DNA of 12,054 nt from Endomicrobium sp. (GTDB lineage Bacteria > Elusimicrobiota > Endomicrobiia > Endomicrobiales > Endomicrobiaceae): the NCBI GenBank assembly GCA_031264425.1, contig JAISDY010000139.1:1-12054 (forward strand). Direction: 5' to 3'. Shown piece after piece: positions 1 through 7,194 of the stretch. The notes below the pieces were generated by a model that made no database searches, was not told the DNA's origin, and was given only the letters and a program-made list of their open reading frames with translations. The position numbers and the translations under genes are program-made. Numbering within the stretch: position 1 is the stretch's first letter; every line of letters begins with the position of its first letter.

Positions 1-1544
1 TTAAATTTGATTCCTGCTCTTTCGTCTCTGTCGTCAATCAAAACGTCTATGCCTTTTGAGGTAAACTCTTTGTAGAGTTTATCCGTTGTTTCTTTAATTT
101 TTGTATCTGCATAATTTACGGGTATTATTACGACATTAAAAGGAGCTATATTGTCGGTCCAAATTATGCCATTATCATCGTGCGATTGCTCTATAGTAGC
201 GGCAAGAACCCTTGTGACACCTATACCGTAACAACCCATCACTATAAGATTTTCTTTGCCGCTTGTGTCCAAATACGTCGCATTCATAGATTTAGAGTAT
301 TTTGTTCCCAGTTTAAAAACATGTCCTACTTCAATACCTCTTGAAAATCTTAAAGGTTCTTTTTTGCATCTCGGACATATATCTCCATGCGTAACTTTTC
401 TTATATCAGCGATAATGTCCGCACTATAATCTCTCTTAAAGTTTACATTTTTAAGATGATAATCTTTTTTGTTTGACCCAGTAACTGCATTTGAAATTTC
501 AACCACAGACAAATCTGCAATAATTTTAATGCCTTTAAGCCCTAAAGGACCGGCAAAGCCCAAAGGAGCGTTAGTTATAGAAATAACTGTCTGCTCATCT
601 GCAAGAACAATTTCGTTTGCGCCAAGCAAGGACTGAAGTTTTATTTCGTTTATTTCATGAACGCCTCTTACCAAAGCAATGACAGGATTACCGTCAGCTT
701 TGTATATCATTGTCTTAATAAACTTTTCAGGAGATGTATTTAAAAACTTTGCAACGTCTTCAACAGCTCCGACGTTAGGAGTTAAGACTTCTTCCAAAGG
801 CAAAGGTTTTTCTTTTGGCTGCGATATAGCCAAACATTCGGCTTTTTCGCTGTTTGCTCCATATCCACAATCGCACCATGCAATTTCTTCCTCACCGGTG
901 TCTGCCAAAATCATAAACTCGTGGGAAAAAGACCCGCCTATAGCTCCGGAAGCAGCCTCAACTGCGCGAAACTTAAAACCACACTTTTTACAGACATTTG
1001 TATAAGCGTCAAACATAATTTTATAATATTTTTCCAAATCAGCTTCGTCAGTATGAAATGAGTATGCATCTTTCATCAAAAACTCTTTAGCGCGCATAAC
1101 GCCAAAACGAGGACGAATTTCATCTCTAAATTTTGTGCCAAACTGATATAACATCAACGGAAGCTGCTTGTAAGACCTGATTTCTTTTCTTACTAAATCC
1201 GTTACAGCTTCTTCCGCTGTAGGAGCTAAACAAAATTCCGCATCTTTCCTGTCTTTAAGTCTGAAGAGTTCCTTGCCGTAAACATTCCATCTACCTGTTT
1301 CAAGCCATAAATCTTTAGGAAAAAGCAAAGGAAGGGCTATCTCTTGACCGCCTGCTGCGTTCATTTCTTCCCTTATTATATTTTCAACCTTTCTTAAAAC
1401 TTTTAAACCTAAAGGCAAAAACTCATAAAATCCCGAAGCCAACTTGCGTATCATTCCAGCTCTTATCATCAGTTTTGCAGATATAATATCTGCGTCTGAA
1501 GGAGCTTCTCTTAAAGTAGGAATTAACATCTTCGTAAAAAACAT
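1..1544 (-). CDS. proS: Prolyl-tRNA synthetase, bacterial type with editing insertion (3' end outside the window)
   Basis: Charges tRNA-Pro with proline in the cytoplasm. The frame is open from an ATG at 1544-1542 to the left edge: 514 complete codons and two bases of the next. Bacterial-type ProRS is usually about 570 residues, so only the end of the anticodon-binding domain is missing. Class II motifs are visible: motif 2 around FRDEIRPRFGVMRAKEF and motif 3 at GCYGIGVTRVLAA. Between them lies the INS (YbaK-like) domain that deacylates mischarged Ala-tRNA-Pro, with cysteine pairs at CDCGYGAN and CPRC and the typical RGIEVGHVFKLGTKYS segment. The start is supported by AGAGG five bases upstream. 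A 119-base gap separates it from greA, the preceding gene, with no clear promoter in it. The TTA at positions 1-3 is out of frame and is not a stop for this gene. Identity is very secure. Confidence 0.97.
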   Translation of the reverse strand, partial: MFFTKMLIPTLREAPSDADIISAKLMIRAGMIRKLASGFYEFLPLGLKVLRKVENIIREEMNAAGGQEIALPLLFPKDLWLETGRWNVYGKELFRLKDRKDAEFCLAPTAEEAVTDLVRKEIRSYKQLPLMLYQFGTKFRDEIRPRFGVMRAKEFLMKDAYSFHTDEADLEKYYKIMFDAYTNVCKKCGFKFRAVEAASGAIGGSFSHEFMILADTGEEEIAWCDCGYGANSEKAECLAISQPKEKPLPLEEVLTPNVGAVEDVAKFLNTSPEKFIKTMIYKADGNPVIALVRGVHEINEIKLQSLLGANEIVLADEQTVISITNAPLGFAGPLGLKGIKIIADLSVVEISNAVTGSNKKDYHLKNVNFKRDYSADIIADIRKVTHGDICPRCKKEPLRFSRGIEVGHVFKLGTKYSKSMNATYLDTSGKENLIVMGCYGIGVTRVLAATIEQSHDDNGIIWTDNIAPFNVVIIPVNYADTKIKETTDKLYKEFTSKGIDVLIDDRDERAGIKF

Positions 1545-1608
1545 AAATACCTCTGCCTATTGTTCTTGTTAGACATATAATTACCATGACTTTGCCATCA
1601 GATTCCGG

Positions 1609-1630
1609 ATTGCGGGGCAATAACCGCAAC
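1609..1630 (-). repeat. REP-like hairpin remnant in the greA-proS gap
   Basis: On the minus strand TTGCGG (1629-1624) pairs with CCGCAA (1615-1610) around an 8-base loop, and a flanking G-T wobble extends the stem to 7 bp. The stem and the following AATCCGGAATC resemble the widespread intergenic palindromes of the type ATTGCGAG...CGCAATCC. The surrounding sequence is degenerate, and no T-run follows, so an intrinsic terminator is unlikely. This is the main content of the 119-base gap between greA and proS. The family assignment is an inference from pattern memory; only the hairpin itself is directly visible. Confidence 0.4.
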
Positions 1631-1663
1631 GACGAACACAAAGACTTGCAAGCATATACAAAA

Positions 1664-2128
1664 CTACCTTGAAATTTTTAATATTTTAAATTTCGTCTTG
1701 CCTGCCGGAAGTTCCACTTCAACAGTTTCTCCGTCTTTATGCCCAAGCAGTCCTTGCACAAGAGGAGACTGAACGGATATTTTATTTGCCGAAAGATCTG
1801 CTTCTTCCAGATCCACAACGGTATATTCGTAATCGTCGCCGTCTTCATCTTGTATAGTAATAGTAACGCCTATAAACACTTTATCGGATTCTATATTTTG
1901 ATCTTCAATAATTTTTGCGCGCGATATTTTTGAATCTAATTCCATTATTCTGCGCATGAGATTTGTAAGAGCTTCTTTTGCAGCATGATACTCCGCATTT
2001 TCTCTTAAATCGCCGTGTTCCCTAGCTCTTGCGATCTCATCCTGAATTAAAGGTTTTCTTTTTTGTAACTCCTCTAATTCTTTAATAAGTTTTTCTCTGC
2101 CGTCTCTCGTTAAATAAATATCTGCCAT
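1664..2128 (-). CDS. greA: Transcription elongation factor GreA
   Basis: A 154-residue protein of normal GreA length. GreA enters the RNA polymerase secondary channel and stimulates cleavage of backtracked RNA. Residues 1 to about 75 form the coiled-coil finger with its acidic tip in EHGDLRENAEYHAAKEAL, where D40 and E43 match the catalytic acidic residues of the family. Residues from about 80 to 154 are the FKBP-like C-terminal domain, including the VQSPLVQGLLGHKDGE segment. The ATG at 2128 lies one base after the ispG stop, with GGAGG about eight bases upstream inside the ispG tail, so translational coupling to ispG is likely. The stop is TAG at 1666-1664. GreA between ispG and proS is not part of the usual core of this cluster. 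Confidence 0.97.
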   Translation of the reverse strand: MADIYLTRDGREKLIKELEELQKRKPLIQDEIARAREHGDLRENAEYHAAKEALTNLMRRIMELDSKISRAKIIEDQNIESDKVFIGVTITIQDEDGDDYEYTVVDLEEADLSANKISVQSPLVQGLLGHKDGETVEVELPAGKTKFKILKISR

Positions 2129-2129
2129 T

Positions 2130-3227
2130 TTAGTCCTCCGAACTGTTGGTCAGGCGATCTTTTATCATAGAAACAAGCTTTGCAACCCATTTATCCGGCT
2201 TTACTTTTCCGATAATCTCGCCATTTTTGAACAATATGCCGCCGTCTTTGCCACCGGCTATTCCGAAATCCGCATCTTTTGCTTCTCCGGGACCATTGAC
2301 GACACATCCCATCATCGCGACCTTTATAGGCTTAGAAAGTTTTCTTAAATCTTTTATTGTCGCCACTCTACTTTCCATATCTGAAACTATTTTTATCAAA
2401 TCAACTTGAGTTCTTGAACAAGTGGGACAGGAAATTATTTCTATTCCAGAACTTCTAAGCTCTAAAGATTGTAGGAGAGAATACGCAACTTTTACCTCTT
2501 CAACAGGGTCCGCAGTTAAAGATACTCTCACCGTGTCGCCTATCCCATCATAAAGCATAACACCAAGACCTGCAGAAGACTTTATAGTACCGCTAAAAAT
2601 TGAGCCGGATTCCGTTATGCCTATATGTAATGGATAATTCCTTTTTGAAGCGAAAATTTTATACGCTTGAACCGTTGTGTCAATATTTGAAGCTTTTAAC
2701 GAAACAACTATACCAAAAAAATCATGCTTTTCTAAAATCTTTACATGCTCCATTGCAGCTTTTGCAAGGGCTTTAGCTCGTGAAGCGTTGTCAGGGAAAT
2801 TATGAACTTCTTTTAATGACCCTGCATTGACGCCAATTCTTATAGGAATGTGAGCTTTTTTAGCTTCTTTTACTAAAATTTCAACTTTGTCTTTTGATCC
2901 GATATTCCCAGGGTTTATTCTTAATTTATCTATACCTTGCTTTATTGCTTCTAAAGCTATACGGTAATCAAAATGAATGTCTGCTACCAACGGAATTTTT
3001 ATACTCTTTTTTATTTTGCTTACGTTATAGGCAGATTCCATGTCGGGCAGAGAAACTCTTACTATTTCGCAACCGACTTCTTCAAGCCGCTTTATTTGTT
3101 TTACGGTTGCTTTCCAATCTTTTGTATTTGTGTTAGTCATTGACTGTACAGCAATAGGTGCACCGCCGCCTATTATAACACCGCCGATATTAACTTTTCT
3201 TGTTTGATTTCTCTTATAAAATTTCAT
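2130..3227 (-). CDS. ispG: 4-hydroxy-3-methylbut-2-enyl diphosphate synthase (IspG/GcpE)
   Basis: Catalyses the penultimate MEP-pathway step, reductive ring opening of methylerythritol cyclodiphosphate to HMBPP, using a [4Fe-4S] cluster and ferredoxin or flavodoxin electrons. The product is 365 residues from the ATG at 3227. The N-terminal TIM barrel is seen in IGGGAPIAVQSM, VADIHFDYRIAL and KLRINPGNIG. The C-terminal cluster domain has C267 and C270 in SCPTCSRTQVDL, C308 in GCVVNGPGE and the cluster-ligating glutamate E315. A longer frame exists from a TTG at 3239, but it has no Shine-Dalgarno sequence and would overlap fic; the ATG follows the fic TGA by one base. The ribosome site for the ATG is also weak, which suggests original coupling to fic translation. 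Works in the same pathway as dxr at 5216-6382. Confidence 0.96.
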   Translation of the reverse strand: MKFYKRNQTRKVNIGGVIIGGGAPIAVQSMTNTNTKDWKATVKQIKRLEEVGCEIVRVSLPDMESAYNVSKIKKSIKIPLVADIHFDYRIALEAIKQGIDKLRINPGNIGSKDKVEILVKEAKKAHIPIRIGVNAGSLKEVHNFPDNASRAKALAKAAMEHVKILEKHDFFGIVVSLKASNIDTTVQAYKIFASKRNYPLHIGITESGSIFSGTIKSSAGLGVMLYDGIGDTVRVSLTADPVEEVKVAYSLLQSLELRSSGIEIISCPTCSRTQVDLIKIVSDMESRVATIKDLRKLSKPIKVAMMGCVVNGPGEAKDADFGIAGGKDGGILFKNGEIIGKVKPDKWVAKLVSMIKDRLTNSSED

Positions 3228-3228
3228 T

Positions 3229-3989
3229 TCACTTGCCAAAATAATGTTTTAACAATCTGATGTAATCTCTGACACTTTCATATTCAACATTTGATATAAA
3301 ATTGTAAAAAGGTTCAATTATACCTTTATTAGCTAATCTTATGGACGATATATAATCGCTCCTTAATATCGGCGGGACAATGGCTATAGGATAACCCGCT
3401 TGGAGTAAAGCAAGATTCATAACAAGCCTTGCAGTTCTGCCGTTACCGTCACTAAAAGGGTGTATAGTCGCAATTCTTTCGTGAAGTTTAGCAGCGTAAT
3501 GAACCGGGTGAAGCGACTCTTTTAGTTCGGGCATTGAACTTATAAACTCTTTCATGAGTTTTGGAACATCACTAATTTTAGGAGGTAGATAATCCGTACA
3601 TGAAATAAAAACTTGTTCAACTCTATATTTGCCGGCTTTGCTTTCATCTATTCTAAAATAAAATAACCTGTGCAATTCAAGAATATTAGATTCTGTAATC
3701 GTATCGTTTCCTGCAAGTTTCTCAAGCAAAGTATAAGCGTCGCTGTGACCAAGAGCTTCGTTAATCTCTCTAACTGGTTTTCCGCCTATAGTGTACCTCC
3801 TTCAATTATGACTTTTGTCTCAGACTCGGTTAAAGAATTGCCTTCAAGCGCATTACTCGTATAAGTAAAACCTATGCGATAATACTCTTGCAACTCTTTT
3901 ATTAACTCTTTGTCAAAAGGGCGATATTTGTCTATCTCCGCTTTTAACTCGTCAACTTCTTGATTTCTGTCTTTATAAATATTGGACAT
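3229..3989 (-). pseudogene. Fic-family AMPylase, broken by a one-base frameshift
   Basis: Fic proteins transfer AMP (or related groups) from nucleotides to target proteins. The catalytic motif is complete in the 3' part: HPFSDGNGRTAR, fitting HxFx(D/E)GNGRxxR. The 5' part carries the inhibitory helix motif SNALEGN, fitting (S/T)xxxE(G/N). The two parts are in different frames. The first frame runs from ATG 3989 (AGGA just upstream; another ATG lies at 4022) to TAG at 3788-3786. The second frame resumes with ACT ATA GGC GGA at about 3792 and reads TIGGKPVREINEALGHSDAY, exactly the segment expected after EGG(T). One lost base at about 3792-3797 explains this; restored, the protein would be about 254 residues. 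It stops at TGA 3231-3229, one base before the ispG ATG. A sequencing error cannot be excluded from one sequence. Confidence 0.85.
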
Positions 3990-4045
3990 ACTGTCCTTTT
4001 GAAAATTTACTCTCTTAAACATACAAACACAACAAACTACTTTAA

Positions 4046-4082
4046 CTTGGATTCCTGATAAAGACTTTCGTGAGACGACGAC
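4046..4082. repeat. Degenerate palindromic intergenic repeat
   Basis: The segment begins with TTGGATTCCTGATAAAG and ends with GAGACGACGACA on the plus strand. This resembles decayed copies of the common intergenic repeats of the type CTGGATTCC...GGAATGACGA, in which a GGAATCC end faces a TCGTCATTCC end. The pairing is now poor. It sits upstream of the broken fic gene. The family likeness comes from pattern memory and has low certainty. Confidence 0.3.
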
Positions 4083-4108
4083 AAAGACAAAAAACCAGAA
4101 AGATCAAA

Positions 4109-4155
4109 GTATTTAAAATTTAGGCGACGCATAATGGTGCATAAATTTAAAATAC
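4109..4155. repeat. AT-rich 14-bp inverted repeat between rseP and fic
   Basis: The arms are GTATTTAAAATTTA at 4109-4122 and TAAATTTAAAATAC at 4142-4155, complementary at 13 of 14 positions, with a GC-richer 19-base spacer between them. It begins nine bases downstream of the rseP stop in the direction of transcription. It could fold as a long AU hairpin at the end of an rseP transcript, but no proper T-run follows, so it is not a standard terminator. It may be the end of a small inserted element. The function is unknown. Confidence 0.6.
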
Positions 4156-4163
4156 AAGATCTA

Positions 4164-5219
4164 TTACTTGCCGAATAGTTTGCCTATGCCTAATCTCAAA
4201 AAGTCGCTATATGTCGCAAAGATAAAAATTCCAATAACAAAAATCAAGCCAATGGTATTATAAACCTGCACAACTTTTGTACTTATTTGTTTTCTGATTA
4301 TGCCTTCTATAACAAACAAAACTATCATACCGCCGTCAACCATAGGTATAGGAAATAAATTAAACATGCCTAAAGCCACCGATATAACAGCAAGAAATTC
4401 CAGATAATCAGCTATCCCAGATTTAGTAGCGTCGCCCATCAGCTGGATTATGCCTATAGGTCCTGAAATATCAGGTTTTTCAAGCGAAATCAGTTTGACA
4501 ATAAGGTATTTAACAGTCATAAAAGTTTGGAAAAGAGGAGCTTTTATACCCAAATAAGCAGACTCAAAAAACCCTGCTTTTGATTTTTCTATGAAAGGAG
4601 CTATGTCAATAACGCCTGTGCCGGTAGCAGGATTTTTATCCACAGTTAAGATAGCATCAAAAGTGTAGGTGCCTCGCTCAACTACAAAAATAGCCTGTTT
4701 ATCAGCTTTATTTTTTAAATTTTCCATCATTTCGCCCCATGTATTTACTTCTGCTCCGTCAATGGATTTTATTCTGTCTCCGCTTACAAGACCGGCTTGA
4801 GCCGCAGGCTTATTTTTTATGACACTGCCAACTAAAGATGTTTTTGAAATACTAGTGACGCCCCATATGTTAAAGACAAAGACAAACAAAAAAACTGCCA
4901 AAATATAGTTTGAGAATGGTCCTGTAAAAGATATAAATACTTTCTTATACCATTTCAGAGACAAATATTCGTCATCAGCTCCTGTCGCATTCTCAGCGGT
5001 GTCTCCTGCCATAGAAACAAATCCACCAAAAGGTATAGCTTTGATGGCATATTTTGTACCATTATGTGTATGCTTTATTAAGTCTGGACCAAAGCCAAAA
5101 GCAAAAGTTAATACTTTAACTTTACAAGCTTTTGCAGCGAGAAAGTGTCCAAGTTCATGTATAAAAACTAAAAAACCAAATCCTATAGCAACTCCAAGTA
5201 TCTGTATGATTATTGTCAT
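4164..5219 (-). CDS. rseP: Site-2 intramembrane metalloprotease RseP (M50 family)
   Basis: A 351-residue polytopic membrane protease that cuts transmembrane segments of anti-sigma factors or remnant signal peptides. The zinc site HELGH is at residues 21-25 in the first membrane helix, and the third ligand lies in FPIPMVDGG with D295, a V-D-G variant of the usual L-D-G motif. A single PDZ domain is visible at roughly residues 115-195 (VGSVIKNKPAAQAGLVSGD, then IKSIDG), and further hydrophobic helices lie at about 95-115, 270-290 and 320-340. E. coli RseP is longer and has two PDZ domains; the one-PDZ form is common elsewhere. The ATG at 5219 overlaps the dxr stop by four bases (ATGA). Tandem stops TAA TAG end the gene. 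The substrate cannot be inferred from the window. Confidence 0.95.
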   Translation of the reverse strand: MTIIIQILGVAIGFGFLVFIHELGHFLAAKACKVKVLTFAFGFGPDLIKHTHNGTKYAIKAIPFGGFVSMAGDTAENATGADDEYLSLKWYKKVFISFTGPFSNYILAVFLFVFVFNIWGVTSISKTSLVGSVIKNKPAAQAGLVSGDRIKSIDGAEVNTWGEMMENLKNKADKQAIFVVERGTYTFDAILTVDKNPATGTGVIDIAPFIEKSKAGFFESAYLGIKAPLFQTFMTVKYLIVKLISLEKPDISGPIGIIQLMGDATKSGIADYLEFLAVISVALGMFNLFPIPMVDGGMIVLFVIEGIIRKQISTKVVQVYNTIGLIFVIGIFIFATYSDFLRLGIGKLFGK

Positions 5220-6382
5220 AATTTGAATTCCTTTTCTATTAAATTACGCGCATAAACTCTTGCCCGAGAGTCTGATTCAAAAAAATCTTCTAAAAATATA
5301 TTTTTTGAAATTTTATGAGCCTTCATTGTTTTATCAACTATTTTTGCAATATCTGTAAATTTTATTTCTTTGTCTAAAAAACTCTTTACTGCAATTTCAT
5401 TAGACGCATTCATAACAGTAGGTAGCGTTCCTCCTTTTTCAGCCGCCAAATATGCCAACTTTAAACACGGAAACTTATTAAAATCAGGCTTATAAAATTC
5501 TAGCTTACCAACTTCCGCAAGATTCAAAAACTTTATATTAGATTTTAATCTCTCGGGATATGTCAACGCATATTGTATTGGCAGTCTCATATCAGGGGTT
5601 GAAAGCTGAGCTATAATAGAACCGTCAATATACTCCACCATAGAATGAACTATAGACTGAGGATGTATAACTATTTCAATTTTATCTATTGGAACGCCAA
5701 AAAATATGGAAGCTTCTATTGCTTCAAGACCTTTATTCATAAGCGTAGCGCTGTCTATCGTTATCTTTTTCCCCATTTTCCAAGTAGGATGGGCTAAAGC
5801 CTGCTCTACAGTTATCTTAGAAAAATCGCCAGCATATTTATAAAATGGACCTCCGGAAGCCGTAAGTATTATTTTTTTTACTTGACTTTTTTTCTCTCCA
5901 ACGCAGCATTGGAATATTGCCGAATGTTCGCTATCCACAGGAAGCACGGAAACGCCATTTTTCTCAGCAAGTTTTATTATGTGCTCTCCAGCCATAACAA
6001 GGGACTCTTTATTGGCAAGAGCAACATTTTTTTTTGCTTTTATCGCCGCTATTATTGATTTCAAGCCCACGGAACCAACGATTGCGGCTAAAACCGTGTC
6101 CACTTTAGGCATAGTTGCGAGTTTTTCAAGACCACTCTGCCCGCTGTAAACATTAGTTTTTATTTTATTTGAAATGCACCATTTTTTCAGTTCTACGGCA
6201 TCCCTATCATTTGCAACGGATACTGCGGAAGGATTAAATTTTTTAATCTGGGCTTTCAAAACTTTTAAATTAGATCCAACGGCAAGCGCCTCAATATAAA
6301 CTTTATCTTTCATTTTTGACGCTAAATCAATCGTTTGCTTGCCTATAGAGCCTGATGAACCTAAAATCGCTATTCTTTTCAT
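5216..6382 (-). CDS. dxr: 1-deoxy-D-xylulose 5-phosphate reductoisomerase
   Basis: First committed enzyme of the MEP isoprenoid pathway, converting DXP to MEP with NADPH; the target of fosmidomycin. The product is 388 residues, near the usual length. The N-terminal Rossmann motif GSSGSIGKQT starts at residue 8, and LANKESLVMAG is at about residues 122-132. The metal ligands D150, S151 and E152 lie in PVDSEHSAIFQC and fall at the same numbers as in the E. coli enzyme. Substrate-binding segments TASGGPF and SATLMNKGLE (N216, K217, E220) and the flexible-loop region HPQSIVHSMVEY are intact. It overlaps cdsA upstream and rseP downstream by four bases each (ATGA), typical of coupled translation. 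No anomalies seen. Confidence 0.98.
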   Translation of the reverse strand: MKRIAILGSSGSIGKQTIDLASKMKDKVYIEALAVGSNLKVLKAQIKKFNPSAVSVANDRDAVELKKWCISNKIKTNVYSGQSGLEKLATMPKVDTVLAAIVGSVGLKSIIAAIKAKKNVALANKESLVMAGEHIIKLAEKNGVSVLPVDSEHSAIFQCCVGEKKSQVKKIILTASGGPFYKYAGDFSKITVEQALAHPTWKMGKKITIDSATLMNKGLEAIEASIFFGVPIDKIEIVIHPQSIVHSMVEYIDGSIIAQLSTPDMRLPIQYALTYPERLKSNIKFLNLAEVGKLEFYKPDFNKFPCLKLAYLAAEKGGTLPTVMNASNEIAVKSFLDKEIKFTDIAKIVDKTMKAHKISKNIFLEDFFESDSRARVYARNLIEKEFKL

Positions 6383-7194
6383 TTTATAAACATTAAAACG
6401 TAATATACGGCAGGAGCCGCAAAAATATAAGAATCAAACCTGTCAAAAACGCCGCCATGTCCGGGAATTATTTTACCGGAATCTTTAACATTGCCGTCTC
6501 TTTTAATCAGAGATTCTGCAAGGTCTGAAAACTGCCCAACAACAGATATAACCAACCCTAATATCACAGCTTCACATAAAGTTAAAATACTACTTATAAA
6601 CAAATATCTACAAACAACAGCCGTAAGAACACCAAAAATAATTCCCGCTATAGCTCCTTCTATAGTCTTTTTAGGGCTAACTTTTTTGGCAAGTTTATGT
6701 TTACCAAACATATATCCAAAAGTATAAGCCGCAGTATCCAAAACCCAAACTTCAATAAAAATAAGAAACATCAATTGCCTTCCGCCATTTAAATCACGGA
6801 TATAAACCATATGAGCGAGAGCCAACGGAATAAAAAAAGCCCCAAGGAAAGATGTTGCAATTCTCTCAACACTGAGATCTGCTTTCCCTTTAAAAACTTC
6901 CACCACAAAAAAAATAAGAAGAATTAAAATTGCTGAAATTGAAGATTTATCCATACAACAGCAGCCGCAACCGCAGCATATTTCGCAAAAGCACAGAAAA
7001 AGAAAAAATCCCGCTGCCATAATTAAAGACGCAACCGCGTGGGGTTTGTACTTTTTTACTATCAGCAGATACTCATATACTGAAAGCACAGAAACAAAAA
7101 ACATCATTGCATAGAACGAAATGCCACCAAAGTATATGCACAAAAAAACTAAAGGCATACCAATAACGGCGGTAAGTATTCTGGTACTAAGCAC
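6379..7194 (-). CDS. cdsA: Phosphatidate cytidylyltransferase (CDP-diacylglycerol synthase)
   Basis: Integral membrane enzyme making CDP-diacylglycerol from phosphatidic acid and CTP, the branch point for bacterial phospholipids. The 271-residue product has multiple hydrophobic helices and the full C-terminal family signature (SLIKR, then KDSG and PGHGGVFDRFD) at about residues 228-254, with the acidic and histidine residues kept. The start is GTG at 7194, directly after the uppS TAA; the GGGGGG run in the last uppS codons serves as a Shine-Dalgarno-like site. The odd feature is a cysteine cluster at residues 68-80, with eight cysteines in 13 residues (CFCEICCGCGCCC), at the end of a membrane helix in the otherwise weakly conserved N-terminal half. 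It overlaps dxr by four bases. Confidence 0.95.
   Translation of the reverse strand: MLSTRILTAVIGMPLVFLCIYFGGISFYAMMFFVSVLSVYEYLLIVKKYKPHAVASLIMAAGFFLFLCFCEICCGCGCCCMDKSSISAILILLIFFVVEVFKGKADLSVERIATSFLGAFFIPLALAHMVYIRDLNGGRQLMFLIFIEVWVLDTAAYTFGYMFGKHKLAKKVSPKKTIEGAIAGIIFGVLTAVVCRYLFISSILTLCEAVILGLVISVVGQFSDLAESLIKRDGNVKDSGKIIPGHGGVFDRFDSYIFAAPAVYYVLMFIK

Noticed and set aside
1..3. TTA at the left edge, which could be read as a stop that truncates proS
   Set aside because: It is out of the proS frame. The proS codons fall at 3-5, 6-8 and so on, so the gene runs off the window intact.
1423..1641. A 72-codon minus-strand frame overlapping the proS start
   Set aside because: It lies mostly in the wrong frame over the clear proS N terminus and its upstream part covers a degenerate repeat; no family resemblance and no ribosome site.
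3786..3802. Programmed ribosomal frameshifting in fic, as in prfB
   Set aside because: The needed shift is -1, no slippery heptamer is present, and the AGGAGG site lies too close for a -1 stimulator; prfB-type sites give +1. A one-base deletion is simpler.
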